A DNA stretch of 14,452 bases from Candidatus Njordarchaeota archaeon (GCA_029855985.1 JAGSHR010000076.1:1-14452); one strand, 5' to 3'. Positions 6,116 to 14,452 are shown, numbered from the stretch's first letter. The notes: generated by a model from the sequence alone, not told the origin. Numbers and translations are program-made.

Positions 6116-7264
6116 TCAATAATCTATCGAAATTAGGTGTTTACCCTTCTTGTGTGATCTGAGAAGTTGTTTGAATATGTTCATTCTCTGCACTTCATTG
6201 GTTCCCTCCATGATTTCAAGTGCTTTTGCGTCCCTATAAAGCCTGTCCACAAGGGAGCCCCTAATATAACCGTGACTAGCAAGTATTTGCATAGAAATAA
6301 CAGCGGCTCTCATAGCAACCTTAGCACCATTAAGTTTAGCCACTGAAATCAGATTTCTAGCATCTAATCCCTTATCCATCCTCAAGCCAGCTAATAATAC
6401 CGTAGCCCAAACGCTTTCAATATCTGATGCAATGTCCCCCACAACTTGTTGAATATAATCATTATCACTGAGCTTTTTTCCAAAGACTTCTCGCTCCTGC
6501 ACCCAAGATATTATGTTGTCCAGTAAGGCTTCAACAACTCCAACCGATGACGCCGCGGTGAAGATTCTGCCCCTATTAATTATCTCCAAGGTTTTCACCA
6601 AAGCGGTTTTCCCAAGATACACAATGTTCTTTTTCGGAATTTCCACATTATCGAATCTAACAATTGCAACCCCAGCACCACGCATACCAACAAGATCAAG
6701 AGTTCTGACAATCTCCACTCCACTGGTTTTCGGCACAATACCTAGAACAAACTCATTCTCACTGGTTTTACCTAGTAAAGCGAATACATCAGCGTACAAA
6801 CCGTTTGTTAAGAAGCTTTTTTCTCCATTAACTATGGCTTTATCATCATTGATTTTAAAAACAGTTTTGATCCTGTTAATGTCGGAACCTCCACCAACCT
6901 CCGTTATACCCAAGCCGCCGATGAACTCTCCAGAAGCAATTTTCTTCAAGTAATCCTCGAAATATGTCTCATTATCGTAAAGAAGCTCCGCTACCTGAGA
7001 GTTTACCATTATTGATAGAGCAAGTGCAGGACTATATCTACCTATAAATCTGGAGAAAACAGCTGCTTCAGCAATTGAATAACCTAACCCACCATACTTC
7101 TCAGGGATCATCAAACCAAAGATTTTCTCGCTTCTCAACGTTGCTAATAGCTCCTCAGGAATCCTGTTTTCCTCATCCATTTTAGCCGAATATTTTTCCA
7201 AATCGCCCCTAATTTTCTCAAACTTTTCTTCAACTTTCTTGAGATCCAGGTTCAAAACTGACAT
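6116..7264 (-). CDS. Acyl-CoA dehydrogenase family flavoprotein
   Basis: An FAD-dependent enzyme that introduces an alpha,beta double bond into an acyl-CoA and passes electrons to electron-transferring flavoprotein. The 382 residues match the usual length of about 380. The N-terminal helical domain contains GLMIPEKYGGLGYS (50-63). The FAD/substrate signature is LGITEVGGGSD (118-128), the mid-domain motif is GMRGAGVAIVRFDNVEIP (193-210), and the flavin/interface motif REVFGKKL is at 258-265. The C-terminal stretch RDAKALEIMEGTNEVQRMNI contains Glu353 in EGT, the position of the catalytic base in medium-chain and short-chain dehydrogenases, so activity is likely. The reverse-strand ATG has a GGTG element about seven bases upstream and a TATA-like box near 7322-7333. 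No ETF, CoA ligase, hydratase or thiolase gene is nearby, so the pathway (fatty-acid, branched-chain or aromatic acyl-CoA) is open. Confidence 0.94.
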   Translation of the reverse strand: MSVLNLDLKKVEEKFEKIRGDLEKYSAKMDEENRIPEELLATLRSEKIFGLMIPEKYGGLGYSIAEAAVFSRFIGRYSPALALSIMVNSQVAELLYDNETYFEDYLKKIASGEFIGGLGITEVGGGSDINRIKTVFKINDDKAIVNGEKSFLTNGLYADVFALLGKTSENEFVLGIVPKTSGVEIVRTLDLVGMRGAGVAIVRFDNVEIPKKNIVYLGKTALVKTLEIINRGRIFTAASSVGVVEALLDNIISWVQEREVFGKKLSDNDYIQQVVGDIASDIESVWATVLLAGLRMDKGLDARNLISVAKLNGAKVAMRAAVISMQILASHGYIRGSLVDRLYRDAKALEIMEGTNEVQRMNIFKQLLRSHKKGKHLISIDY

Positions 7265-7629
7265 ATTTTAACACCGTTTCACTAGGATTATTTCAGAAAA
7301 AGAATTCGTGTTAATTTGTATATCATAAAAAAGTCTATAACTTAAATGTTTGGATTCCTGAAATTTATTAGAACTGCGAGAATTATTTGTATTTATTATT
7401 TCTTCAGTAGTATTTTCTATCCAAAGCTGGACTCGTAGGTTTATTATTGGAAGACTGAATACTAGAACGGGCTAATAATTATTAATGTTTTCCGAGAAAT
7501 GTTTATACTTATAAGGTTTTTTATATATACTAAAATTCGGATAATTAGCTTAAATTATCTTTAAATTTACTCTTTTTTACACAACTAATTAAACAAACCC
7601 ATCTAAACGGTTTTATAAAGGCTGAATAT
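7265..7629. other. Divergent intergenic region with two promoters and no gene seen
   Basis: These 365 AT-rich bases separate the minus-strand acyl-CoA dehydrogenase from the plus-strand surface-protein gene. I see no coding frame and no tRNA fold. For the minus strand, TTTTTTATGATA (reverse complement of about 7322-7333) is a possible TATA box. For the plus strand, TTTTATATATA at 7519-7529 is the best box, implying a leader of about 80 bases; TTATACTTATAA at 7503-7514 is a short inverted repeat beside it. TAATAATTATTA at 7473-7484 is an exact 12-base palindrome that could bind a regulator, but AT-rich palindromes arise easily by chance. Confidence 0.45.
7519..7529 (+). promoter_or_regulatory. 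TATA-like promoter of the large surface-protein gene
   Basis: TTTTATATATA is the longest TATA-like run in the divergent gap and lies about 100 bases before the ATG at 7630. A closer box, TTTATAAAG near 7611-7620, would be too near the start codon except for internal or leaderless initiation. Confidence 0.4.
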
Positions 7630-10600
7630 ATGAGAAAAAGTAAAGCCATAAAAGCATTTCTAATAGCCACGCTCATTATTGGTCAAATCGCAGCAGTAAA
7701 TTTGTTCACTGGTAACTCACAGATCTTAGAATTCGATCTCCTTGATACTAAAAGCACAACTATTAAAAATCTAGAAGATAATAAAGGGATGGCCCTACTA
7801 ACGTTCAACGGTTGGTATACAACACGAGTAATAAATGTCACTATGTACAGAGCCATTATCGCGGAAGACAACGCTAGGATCTACATAGAGAACCTAGTAG
7901 TTGACGGTACGTTCAACGATCCTTTTTATATTATAGCAATGGGTAACGCACAGCTTCAAATCGATAATTTAAATGTTGAGGTCTTGGAGCGATCATTAGT
8001 GATCAAAGCTCTTGACAACGCCAATATACAGATTAGTGGGATTAATGCTTCAATTTTAGAAGTAGGTGCTTTTGATCATTCAACCATTGAAATAAACGGA
8101 ATTAATTTGTATGCTACTGCTTCAATTTTGTACCCCTCGATTTACGTATATTCAAAAGGGCACTCTGAAGTTCAACTTCGCGACTTTAACGTGGAGGGTA
8201 ACAATTACTATTTAACAGTCTCAACAACGGATAATGGATATGTTCGCGTAGATACATTGAATTTTTATCCTAACAACGGGTACGCCAGCTTTTATTCAAC
8301 TGACCAATCGTTCATCGAGATTAATGATGCAGACTTTAACTCTACGGTTTCACTAACGGTCTATTTAAGCGATTACTCAATTATGAGAATCTCTAATTCA
8401 ATTTTCAACACAAGTAGCCTGTCGTTTAATTTACAAGAATACACCAGCTTATTTGCTGATAACGTCACAATAGATACTCCTGCATCTATAGAAACAATAC
8501 GTTATAATTCCAATGGTACTCTCTATCTCGAGGATAGTTATGTTAAGAGAATCTATGTGGATCCAACTAGCAGTATTTTATCAATGGGCACACACGTTCC
8601 CACATACACTACCATTGTCCTCAATAACACGGTTGTGGACACCTTTACCCATTTTGGAATGCAAAGAGCAACGCTATTTAATAGCGAAATAACGAACTAT
8701 TACGCCGCACATGTTTACATTGGTGATCTAAACATAACCAATAATGTTGTGTCAATGGCATCTGGGACAATTGGACCATATCCGTTCGTAAACATCTCCT
8801 CAAGCATTACTAACCTATACAATTTGACATACACTTATTTACTAGATGGACAATTTGTTATCGATACTTCAACCATAGATGATATGATAATAACTGTTAA
8901 TGGAAAATTGATTGTCAAGAACTCTGCTTTAAACTATGGTTTAATGACTTATTATTCCAACGTGCAAATTGAAAATATCACTGGGAGCCTAATGTTCAAC
9001 ATGGCTTATAGCTCGAACGTAACAATCACAGATTCAGATGACTTATCAGCTAGCATTCTCGCTGCAATGGGTTCAAACGTTTTGGTTACAGGTAACAATA
9101 TTACATCCTTGGACATTTCAAGCTCATCAATGGATATTAAGGATACTGTTTCAGTGGTAAATAATAATATTAAAGGTTCATCGCCATCGTTTTCGATCTA
9201 TATGGCATCATACAATCACACTGTTAACATAGAAGATTTATACGCGCTTCCGGGAACAGGAGCAATCAGTGGTTTCTGGAACATTAATGGAACCGTAAAC
9301 ATTAATAGAGTCAATTTAACTGGTTCATTATTTGTTGAAATGCACAACGCTAATGCCGTCTTAAGCAATTCATTAATTGGGGATACATCATATCTCTCGA
9401 CGTTTAGCTTGTATTCCTCCACAGTAAAGCTAGTTAATACTACTCTTAATGGTAGAGCGACAGTTGATGAGAACAGTATTTTAACACTTAGAACTTCATC
9501 ATATGTTAATATGGTTAGTTATAATGTTTACATAGCGGGAGGAACTGTAGAGATAGTAGACGGAATAATCAGGACAGGAAATAACTATGCTTCGGGATTA
9601 ATTGTTGATGGAACGTCGAGGGTAAGTAATGCAGTTCCAGAAATTTACATGGCTTCACAATTAACAGTTGCTAATTCAACAATAGAAGCAGTATATATCT
9701 TGGGAGATGCAACCCTTAACTTGTATAATACAACGGTAAATTATGGAGTAATAGTTCATCTCGAGCCTGGTATGGATCCGAGGAGCATAAGCGTAAACGG
9801 TATAATAAATGCTTCTGATGTTAACTCTGTAATGATCGCGGGATACGGTAATGTCTTAATTGTCGATTCGCAAGTCGGATTATTAGCCTCCGTTTTGACA
9901 AATATCACAGTGAACAGTTCTACCATAGGAATATTGGTGGATACCTATTATGTTACTAATGGAACAGCCAGCATTGACAGTAATACCGTGAACAACTTTG
10001 ACGGATCCTATGTGGCATGGGACTCCACAACAACAATAACCACAACGGTATACGGTGTCGCGGGATTCGGTACCTCAAACATAACAGTGGTAGACTCAAA
10101 TGCTACTGCATTCTTCGCTTTTGAGAACTCAACAATCAATGTCTCCAATGCCACAGTATTAGACACGTCATTAGCGAGTTTACTTGTAATAATGGGATTC
10201 GATCACTCTCGAATAACCATTAATGATACCATAGCTAAAGTTGGTGTTTACCAAAACAGTCTCGTAACCTTACAAAACTATGCCGAATTAGAGGTCATCA
10301 GATCTATCCTCAGCACAGAAGTGACAATAATGGATTATTCAACCCTCACGGCAATTAATTCAACTATCGGAGTAAGACCCGGTGAATTTGACTTCCTCCC
10401 CCACGGAGTAACGGGACAAGATTCAGTAACAATTAATGTTGATTCGTCGGTTATTCCTGCATTGGACATTTACTCATTGGGTGGGTCACTAACTGCGTTC
10501 AACCTAACAAGTGAAAATTTGAATGTCTATAACACGGGCAATTTCCTATTAGACCTAATGCATTCAAAGATAAGCGGCATAATGCTATCATCTCCACCCT

Positions 10601-12303
10601 TAGGCATCACCGCGGATTTAATTGACGTTAACACAACTAGCTTGCAGATAATTGGAAGCTTATTAACGTTTAACTGGACAATGGGGACTCTAATGATTCC
10701 CAGTGTGTCAATAGTTAACAGTTCAGCTTACATTAGGGGAACTTCCTCAATATTCTTCATGGTCTACGGATCAAATGTAACAATGGTTGATGTCACGGCG
10801 AACTGGCTTTCTCTTGCTCTTGTCAGTGGAGCACTTCGCAATGTAACGGTAACTGATTCGGCAATGGCAATGATGTCGGATGTAGAAGTTTATGCTTCTA
10901 ACATTTCCCGTCTTGCTTTATCTATGGGATCATGGCTTTATGCTAACGACACACTGTTTGGTGATATTTTTGGGTTAACATTTAAAGGAGACATTTACAT
11001 TGACATCTACTATACAATATACCCAGAAAACAACATAACTATAATGAATTCCCTAGTTGCCAATGGATGGGAGGAAATAATCGCTATTGGAACCGGAATT
11101 TTAGCGTTAGATAATGGTACAGAAACATATTCATCAACGGTCACAGTCGAGCACATGGACAACTATTACGTTAACACAACATTAGACTGGAAATCCATCA
11201 CGGATATCTATGGTTTATACATCGATTCCCACGTTTACGCGAATATAACAAACTACACGGACAAACCGATATCCATCCTAGTAGTTAAGAAACTCGCATC
11301 AACTGCACCATCACTAACAGGTTACTATGGTAACACCCTCATCGCTAACAACACCATGATAACTCTAGAGGATGGGATGCCCATCGAAAACATAACAGTT
11401 CAAGTTATTGGTGATACATTACTGGATGAATACAATGTTAAATTAAACACAACGATAGTGGAGACAGGTTACATAAGAAACGTAACTGGCACATTATCAT
11501 TCAACATTGGTGCTTACATTAGTGGTATTGGTACGTACAATATCGACATAGAGGTTATTGATGCCGATGGGAACACTGTTACATTCAGAGTAACCATAGT
11601 TGTAACCCCAGGAGTTGCACCAACAATAGACGAGACAATAACAGGTATCACAACGTTCGAAATTGGCATGAGCGCGGGTAACATAACCTGGATACTTTCA
11701 GACGATCACCCTGATAGATACTACATATATATTAATGACACAATCATCGAGAACAACACCTATACAAGTGGTGAAGTTGTATTATTCAGAATAAACCAAT
11801 ATATAACAAGCCCTGGCACCTATAATATAACAATAGTTGCAATCGACAAAGCCGGACTAACAACAACAAAAACAGTTATAGTAACAGCTTACCCTGCAGA
11901 ACCACCAACAATACTATCCAGCCCAAACAACCTAACAATTAACACAAGCGAAACGATAACACTAGAATGGACTGCGGAAGACAGGTTCCCAGCCACATAC
12001 ATAATACAAGTTAATGGATCAACCGTCGCAAGTGGAACATGGTCAAGCGACAGCCCAATAACATACAACTTCTCAGCGGATAATCCAGGAACATATGTAG
12101 TTACTCTCACAGTTACTGATGAAGCGGGACACCAAACAACAAGCACAGTGTATATAACCGTTGTTTCACCAACTTCCCAGGGAGGCCAAGGTGGGCAACC
12201 AACACAAGGAGGGCTTGGTCTAGATTTAACAATTGCCTTAGCTATTGTGGTAGCACTCTTAGCGATCGTCGGAATAATATACTACATAAGGAAGGCCAAA
12301 TAA
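7630..12303 (+). CDS. Giant secreted beta-helix surface protein with three Ig-like modules and C-terminal membrane anchor
   Basis: A 1557-residue exported protein, probably an adhesin or cell-surface fibre; no enzyme motif was recognised. A signal peptide occupies roughly residues 1-22 (MRKSKAIKAF, then a hydrophobic core). From about 60 to 1220 the chain is built of short repeating rungs of the type STIxIxNxxxxV, roughly 20-25 residues each, rich in N, S, T, V, I and Y, as in right-handed parallel beta-helices (pectate-lyase-like fold). Three beta-sandwich modules follow at about 1227-1328, 1329-1423 and 1424-1513, each ending in a strand like GTYNITIVAIDKAG. A Gly/Gln linker (1514-1530), one membrane helix (about 1531-1552) and the tail RKAK complete it. 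I found no cysteine in the protein and more than 50 N-x-S/T sequons, fitting an N-glycosylated extracellular protein. The gene has its own promoter and no partner. Confidence 0.88.
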   Translation: MRKSKAIKAFLIATLIIGQIAAVNLFTGNSQILEFDLLDTKSTTIKNLEDNKGMALLTFNGWYTTRVINVTMYRAIIAEDNARIYIENLVVDGTFNDPFYIIAMGNAQLQIDNLNVEVLERSLVIKALDNANIQISGINASILEVGAFDHSTIEINGINLYATASILYPSIYVYSKGHSEVQLRDFNVEGNNYYLTVSTTDNGYVRVDTLNFYPNNGYASFYSTDQSFIEINDADFNSTVSLTVYLSDYSIMRISNSIFNTSSLSFNLQEYTSLFADNVTIDTPASIETIRYNSNGTLYLEDSYVKRIYVDPTSSILSMGTHVPTYTTIVLNNTVVDTFTHFGMQRATLFNSEITNYYAAHVYIGDLNITNNVVSMASGTIGPYPFVNISSSITNLYNLTYTYLLDGQFVIDTSTIDDMIITVNGKLIVKNSALNYGLMTYYSNVQIENITGSLMFNMAYSSNVTITDSDDLSASILAAMGSNVLVTGNNITSLDISSSSMDIKDTVSVVNNNIKGSSPSFSIYMASYNHTVNIEDLYALPGTGAISGFWNINGTVNINRVNLTGSLFVEMHNANAVLSNSLIGDTSYLSTFSLYSSTVKLVNTTLNGRATVDENSILTLRTSSYVNMVSYNVYIAGGTVEIVDGIIRTGNNYASGLIVDGTSRVSNAVPEIYMASQLTVANSTIEAVYILGDATLNLYNTTVNYGVIVHLEPGMDPRSISVNGIINASDVNSVMIAGYGNVLIVDSQVGLLASVLTNITVNSSTIGILVDTYYVTNGTASIDSNTVNNFDGSYVAWDSTTTITTTVYGVAGFGTSNITVVDSNATAFFAFENSTINVSNATVLDTSLASLLVIMGFDHSRITINDTIAKVGVYQNSLVTLQNYAELEVIRSILSTEVTIMDYSTLTAINSTIGVRPGEFDFLPHGVTGQDSVTINVDSSVIPALDIYSLGGSLTAFNLTSENLNVYNTGNFLLDLMHSKISGIMLSSPPLGITADLIDVNTTSLQIIGSLLTFNWTMGTLMIPSVSIVNSSAYIRGTSSIFFMVYGSNVTMVDVTANWLSLALVSGALRNVTVTDSAMAMMSDVEVYASNISRLALSMGSWLYANDTLFGDIFGLTFKGDIYIDIYYTIYPENNITIMNSLVANGWEEIIAIGTGILALDNGTETYSSTVTVEHMDNYYVNTTLDWKSITDIYGLYIDSHVYANITNYTDKPISILVVKKLASTAPSLTGYYGNTLIANNTMITLEDGMPIENITVQVIGDTLLDEYNVKLNTTIVETGYIRNVTGTLSFNIGAYISGIGTYNIDIEVIDADGNTVTFRVTIVVTPGVAPTIDETITGITTFEIGMSAGNITWILSDDHPDRYYIYINDTIIENNTYTSGEVVLFRINQYITSPGTYNITIVAIDKAGLTTTKTVIVTAYPAEPPTILSSPNNLTINTSETITLEWTAEDRFPATYIIQVNGSTVASGTWSSDSPITYNFSADNPGTYVVTLTVTDEAGHQTTSTVYITVVSPTSQGGQGGQPTQGGLGLDLTIALAIVVALLAIVGIIYYIRKAK

Positions 12304-12315
12304 CTTATAATCCTC

Positions 12316-12322
12316 TTTTTTT
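12316..12322 (+). terminator. T-tract after the surface-protein gene
   Basis: A seven-T run begins 13 bases after the stop codon, with a second run (TTTTTT) at 12334-12339. No strong stem precedes them. This is a typical archaeal U-rich stop by composition. Confidence 0.45.
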
Positions 12323-12384
12323 AATTCTAACAATTTTTTGCTTTTAACAGCGTTTAATATTTGCTTTTCTTTAAGTTAAACCGA

Positions 12385-12392
12385 CTTATATG
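12385..12392 (+). promoter_or_regulatory. TATA-like promoter of the GHKL ATPase gene
   Basis: CTTATATG in the 12304-12457 gap is about 70 bases before the ATG at 12458. The gap is AT-rich, so the exact box is uncertain. Confidence 0.35.
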
Positions 12393-12457
12393 TAAAATAA
12401 TTTTATTTGGTTTACTTTTTCTCTGCTTTGATGCACTCTTGGATCTGGTGATTGTGC

Positions 12458-13675
12458 ATGGATGTTTCCAAGTATGGATTGGAACCCATTCACAAGAGTT
12501 TAGTTGTCGATTTGGAATCATTCGTTGAGAACACAGGAGTAAGCCTCGAGGACACACTTGCCAAAAAGAAAATCAGTGAAATCGAAATAAAGAAGTTCGA
12601 AGGAGTTCTGCCTCTTAACATTACTGTAAGTTACATTTCAAAGAGGAAATTGGATGATATGCGGGCTCTACGAGAATTGATACAGAATGCCCTCGATGAA
12701 TCAGAAGAGAAAACAGGGGAGCCATACGTAGACATAAGGATAGATGAGGAGGGAGTGTGGGTTATTGATAATGGTAGCGGAATTAAAGCGAAAGCGTTTC
12801 TTGTCGGTGCATCCACAAAGGATTGTTGGATGAGGGGTTACTATGGGGAAGGCTTGAAGCTTGCAGTTGGATACTTTGTTATGAAGGGATACGAGGTTTA
12901 CCTATTCTCTAATGGATTAGTTTTCAAGCCTTTTGCCTTTCCACCCAACGCAGAGGACCCACAAATCATGGTTTTACTTGGTGAATCAAATTACTCTCAA
13001 GGTGGAACAGCCATTCTTATAAAGGGACTAAAAGTTGATGAGAAAGTTATAAATCAGATTGTCTCGTACAGGAATCCAGATTTGAAGGGTAAGATCATTG
13101 ATACGGTTCCCCTATATGACGAAAAATGTGGTGTGGAAAAACCATACGTTATATATGATCACCCCAACCTGCTATACATTAGAAACCTCCTTGTCGGGAA
13201 ACTAAGCGAAGTAGCAAAGAGACCGTCCTTCTTCTCATACGACGTTTGGTGGTTCAGACTTGACGTGTCCCGAGAACTACTCTCCTACTCGATGCCAAAA
13301 CTCTTTGTACAAATCGCGAAGGTTTACGAGAAGAGTGAGAAGGCAAAAGAAAAACTAGCTGAGAAACTGGTAGAGAGCGAGATGGTTAGAGTAAAAAAGA
13401 GGGGTAGGGGCATAATGATAGTGTTCGATCCAATATTCGGTATTTTCGAAGGGCATCTTTTCGTTTATTCATTCCCAAAAGGGATGCTAGAGAAAATGCT
13501 AAAAGCCCTCAACCTTGGTGATAAAGAAAAATGCGTGAGGTTATTCACAGAGAAGGATCCCGAAGAAAAAATTGATGAGGCAATAGAAAACGGGATCATC
13601 CCGTTCCTAATAAGCTCCGAAATAGCCGATCTATCAAAAATCCCACGATATAAAGAAGGAGAAAAGTGCAACTGA
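12458..13675 (+). CDS. GHKL-type (HATPase_c) ATP-binding protein of unknown function
   Basis: A 405-residue protein with the Bergerat ATP-binding fold seen in Hsp90, MutL, topoisomerase VI B, MORC and histidine kinases. The N-box is RELIQNALDE (E73, N77), where E73 is the likely general base. The G1 box is DNGSGI (104-109), followed by GASTKD and a glycine-rich lid GYYGEGLKLA (127-136). GGTAILIKG (182-190) is the G3-like strand. The remaining 200 residues contain YIRNLLVG, FFSYDVWWFRLDVSRE, a lysine-rich helix and a beta-rich end; I do not recognise this part. No phospho-acceptor histidine box, sensor domain or membrane helix is seen, so a histidine kinase is unlikely. Start: GGTGAT at 12447-12452 suits ATG 12458 better than TTG 12452, which lies on the site itself. 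It may be a stand-alone DNA- or protein-remodelling ATPase, but that is a guess. Confidence 0.8.
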   Translation: MDVSKYGLEPIHKSLVVDLESFVENTGVSLEDTLAKKKISEIEIKKFEGVLPLNITVSYISKRKLDDMRALRELIQNALDESEEKTGEPYVDIRIDEEGVWVIDNGSGIKAKAFLVGASTKDCWMRGYYGEGLKLAVGYFVMKGYEVYLFSNGLVFKPFAFPPNAEDPQIMVLLGESNYSQGGTAILIKGLKVDEKVINQIVSYRNPDLKGKIIDTVPLYDEKCGVEKPYVIYDHPNLLYIRNLLVGKLSEVAKRPSFFSYDVWWFRLDVSRELLSYSMPKLFVQIAKVYEKSEKAKEKLAEKLVESEMVRVKKRGRGIMIVFDPIFGIFEGHLFVYSFPKGMLEKMLKALNLGDKEKCVRLFTEKDPEEKIDEAIENGIIPFLISSEIADLSKIPRYKEGEKCN

Positions 13676-13815
13676 GAATTATCCAAGTGATAACACAATT
13701 TTTTCCATTATTCTCTTTCAGCTATTTTTAACTATAAATTAAAACCTAACATATAATGTGGCGTATACTTATTTGAAATTAAACAACACAGAACGATTAT
13801 TAGGACGTGATGCTT
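13676..13815. promoter_or_regulatory. Intergenic region with candidate promoter of the HAD gene
   Basis: Two TATA-like boxes are visible: ACTATAAATT (13731-13740) and ATATAATG (13751-13758). Either could serve the HAD gene. A run of six T at 13699-13704 may end transcription from the GHKL gene. AGGACGTGAT at 13802-13811 resembles AGGAGGTGAT and acts as a ribosome binding site. Confidence 0.4.
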
Positions 13816-14418
13816 TTGATTAAAGCAGTAATATTTGATGTAGATGGAACCCTAGTAGACACATTAGACATTATGGCAGAAGCCGCAGAAATAGTTGCAA
13901 AAGAATTCGGGCTAACTGGTAACATCAGAGAAATCAAAAATTTCGTTGGAATGAAGCCAGAAGACATAATAAGAGAATTCTTCAAAGTAGAAGACGAAGA
14001 GAAAATACAAAAAATAAAGAAGCGTTGGGCAGAAGAAGCGCTCCGACTGGTAGCGGATGAGAAAAAAGCAAGACTCTTCCCTGGAGTCATAGAAACTTTA
14101 AAGTGGCTAAAAGCTAACGGTATAAAAACCGCGGTAGGATCCTCGCTACTAACTCATATGATTGAAAAGATTGGTGAGGCTTACGGATTCCTAAAGTACA
14201 TCGATGAATACGTGGGTTCCGATCAAGTTAAAAACGGAAAACCAGACCCAGAAACCTTTCTAAAAGCAGCTGAAAAACTAGGGGTAAAACCCAGCGAAGC
14301 AGTTGTAATAGGGGATACACACTACGACATAATAGCAGGGAAAAAGGGAGGATTTAAAACCATCCTGTTTGACCCCATTGACCGTTACAATAATGTCTCT
14401 TTGGAAGTAGCGCCCGAC
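13816..14418 (+). CDS. HAD-superfamily phosphatase (phosphoglycolate phosphatase/beta-phosphoglucomutase-like), 3' end missing
   Basis: A cytoplasmic Mg-dependent HAD hydrolase with an inserted helical (C1) cap; substrates in this group are small phosphate esters or sugar phosphates. Counting from TTG 13816, motif I is FDVDGTLVD with nucleophile D8 and general acid D10. The helical cap follows (about 15-80), then motif II in AVGSS, motif III lysine in KNGKPDPETF, and motif IV in VVIGDTHYDI. Only about 20-30 residues of the usual 220-230 appear to be missing. TTG 13816 is preferred because it gives the family-typical start MIKAVIFDVDGT and suits AGGACGTGAT upstream; ATG 13810 (two residues longer) lies on that site. 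Genuine sequence ends at 14418, where adapter begins; the frame stays open to the window end, but the terminal LSLIHISEPTR is artefact. The exact substrate cannot be told. Confidence 0.9.
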
Positions 14419-14452
14419 CTGTCTCTTATACACATCTCCGAGCCCACGAGAC
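14419..14452 (+). other. Illumina Nextera transposase adapter read-through (not biological)
   Basis: The final 34 bases begin CTGTCTCTTATACACATCT, the mosaic-end sequence of the Nextera/Tn5 kit, and continue with CCGAGCCCACGAGAC, the read-2 adapter part. The match is exact over the whole length and runs to the last base. It marks an untrimmed contig end and should be removed before annotation. Confidence 0.98.

Noticed and set aside
6513..6953. A 146-residue open frame on the plus strand
   Set aside because: It lies wholly inside the acyl-CoA dehydrogenase gene on the opposite strand, shows no family motif, and is explained by that gene's codon structure.
7265..7629. A small RNA or riboswitch in the long divergent gap
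   Set aside because: No stable paired arms or known conserved core could be found by eye; the region is simply AT-rich with promoter-like boxes.
12458..13675. Histidine kinase of a two-component system
   Set aside because: No H-box dimerisation helix, sensor domain, membrane segment or adjacent response regulator; only the GHKL ATP-binding boxes are shared.
13800..14090. A 96-residue open frame on the minus strand, rich in serine and phenylalanine
   Set aside because: It is the antisense shadow of the HAD gene, whose motifs I-IV are clear on the plus strand.

Overview
The window reads as archaeal DNA. It is AT-rich, arginine is mostly AGA/AGG, genes are preceded by AT-rich TATA-like boxes and by purine-rich or GGTGATC-type ribosome binding sites, and T-tracts follow several genes. 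Protein content agrees: a Thermococcus/Pyrococcus-type M32 carboxypeptidase, an archaeal DUF4143-type ATPase, and a large secreted beta-helix protein with a C-terminal membrane anchor. The three Ig-like modules at the end of that protein recall surface proteins common in Asgard archaea. That placement is an impression; there is no rRNA or other marker gene to settle it.

Layout: (1) 30-1547, a metallocarboxypeptidase M32. (2) 1756-3039, a stand-alone ATPase whose promoter carries two near-identical 20-bp imperfect palindromes and a third half-site. (3) 3167-4987, an apparent two-gene operon: a secreted, membrane-anchored GH114/TM1410-like glycosidase with what looks like an ACG start codon, then a membrane protein combining a degenerate phospholipase-D-like domain with a C-terminal winged helix. 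(4) 5193-6050, a serine alpha/beta hydrolase, facing (5) 6116-7264 on the minus strand, an acyl-CoA dehydrogenase. (6) A 365-base divergent intergenic region, then 7630-12303, a 1557-residue cysteine-free surface protein. (7) 12458-13675, a GHKL-type ATPase of unknown role. (8) 13816-14418, a HAD phosphatase cut off by the end of the contig.

The last 34 bases (14419-14452) are not biological: they are Illumina Nextera transposase adapter read-through. The HAD gene therefore lacks its true C-terminus, and any predicted protein ending in LSLIHISEPTR is an artefact.

The genes do not form one obvious pathway. The most coherent theme is the cell surface: the anchored glycosidase with its membrane HTH partner, and the large adhesin-like protein. 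The alpha/beta hydrolase and acyl-CoA dehydrogenase could both act on acyl compounds, but they are convergent and not an operon. No tRNA, rRNA, CRISPR array or insertion sequence was seen.
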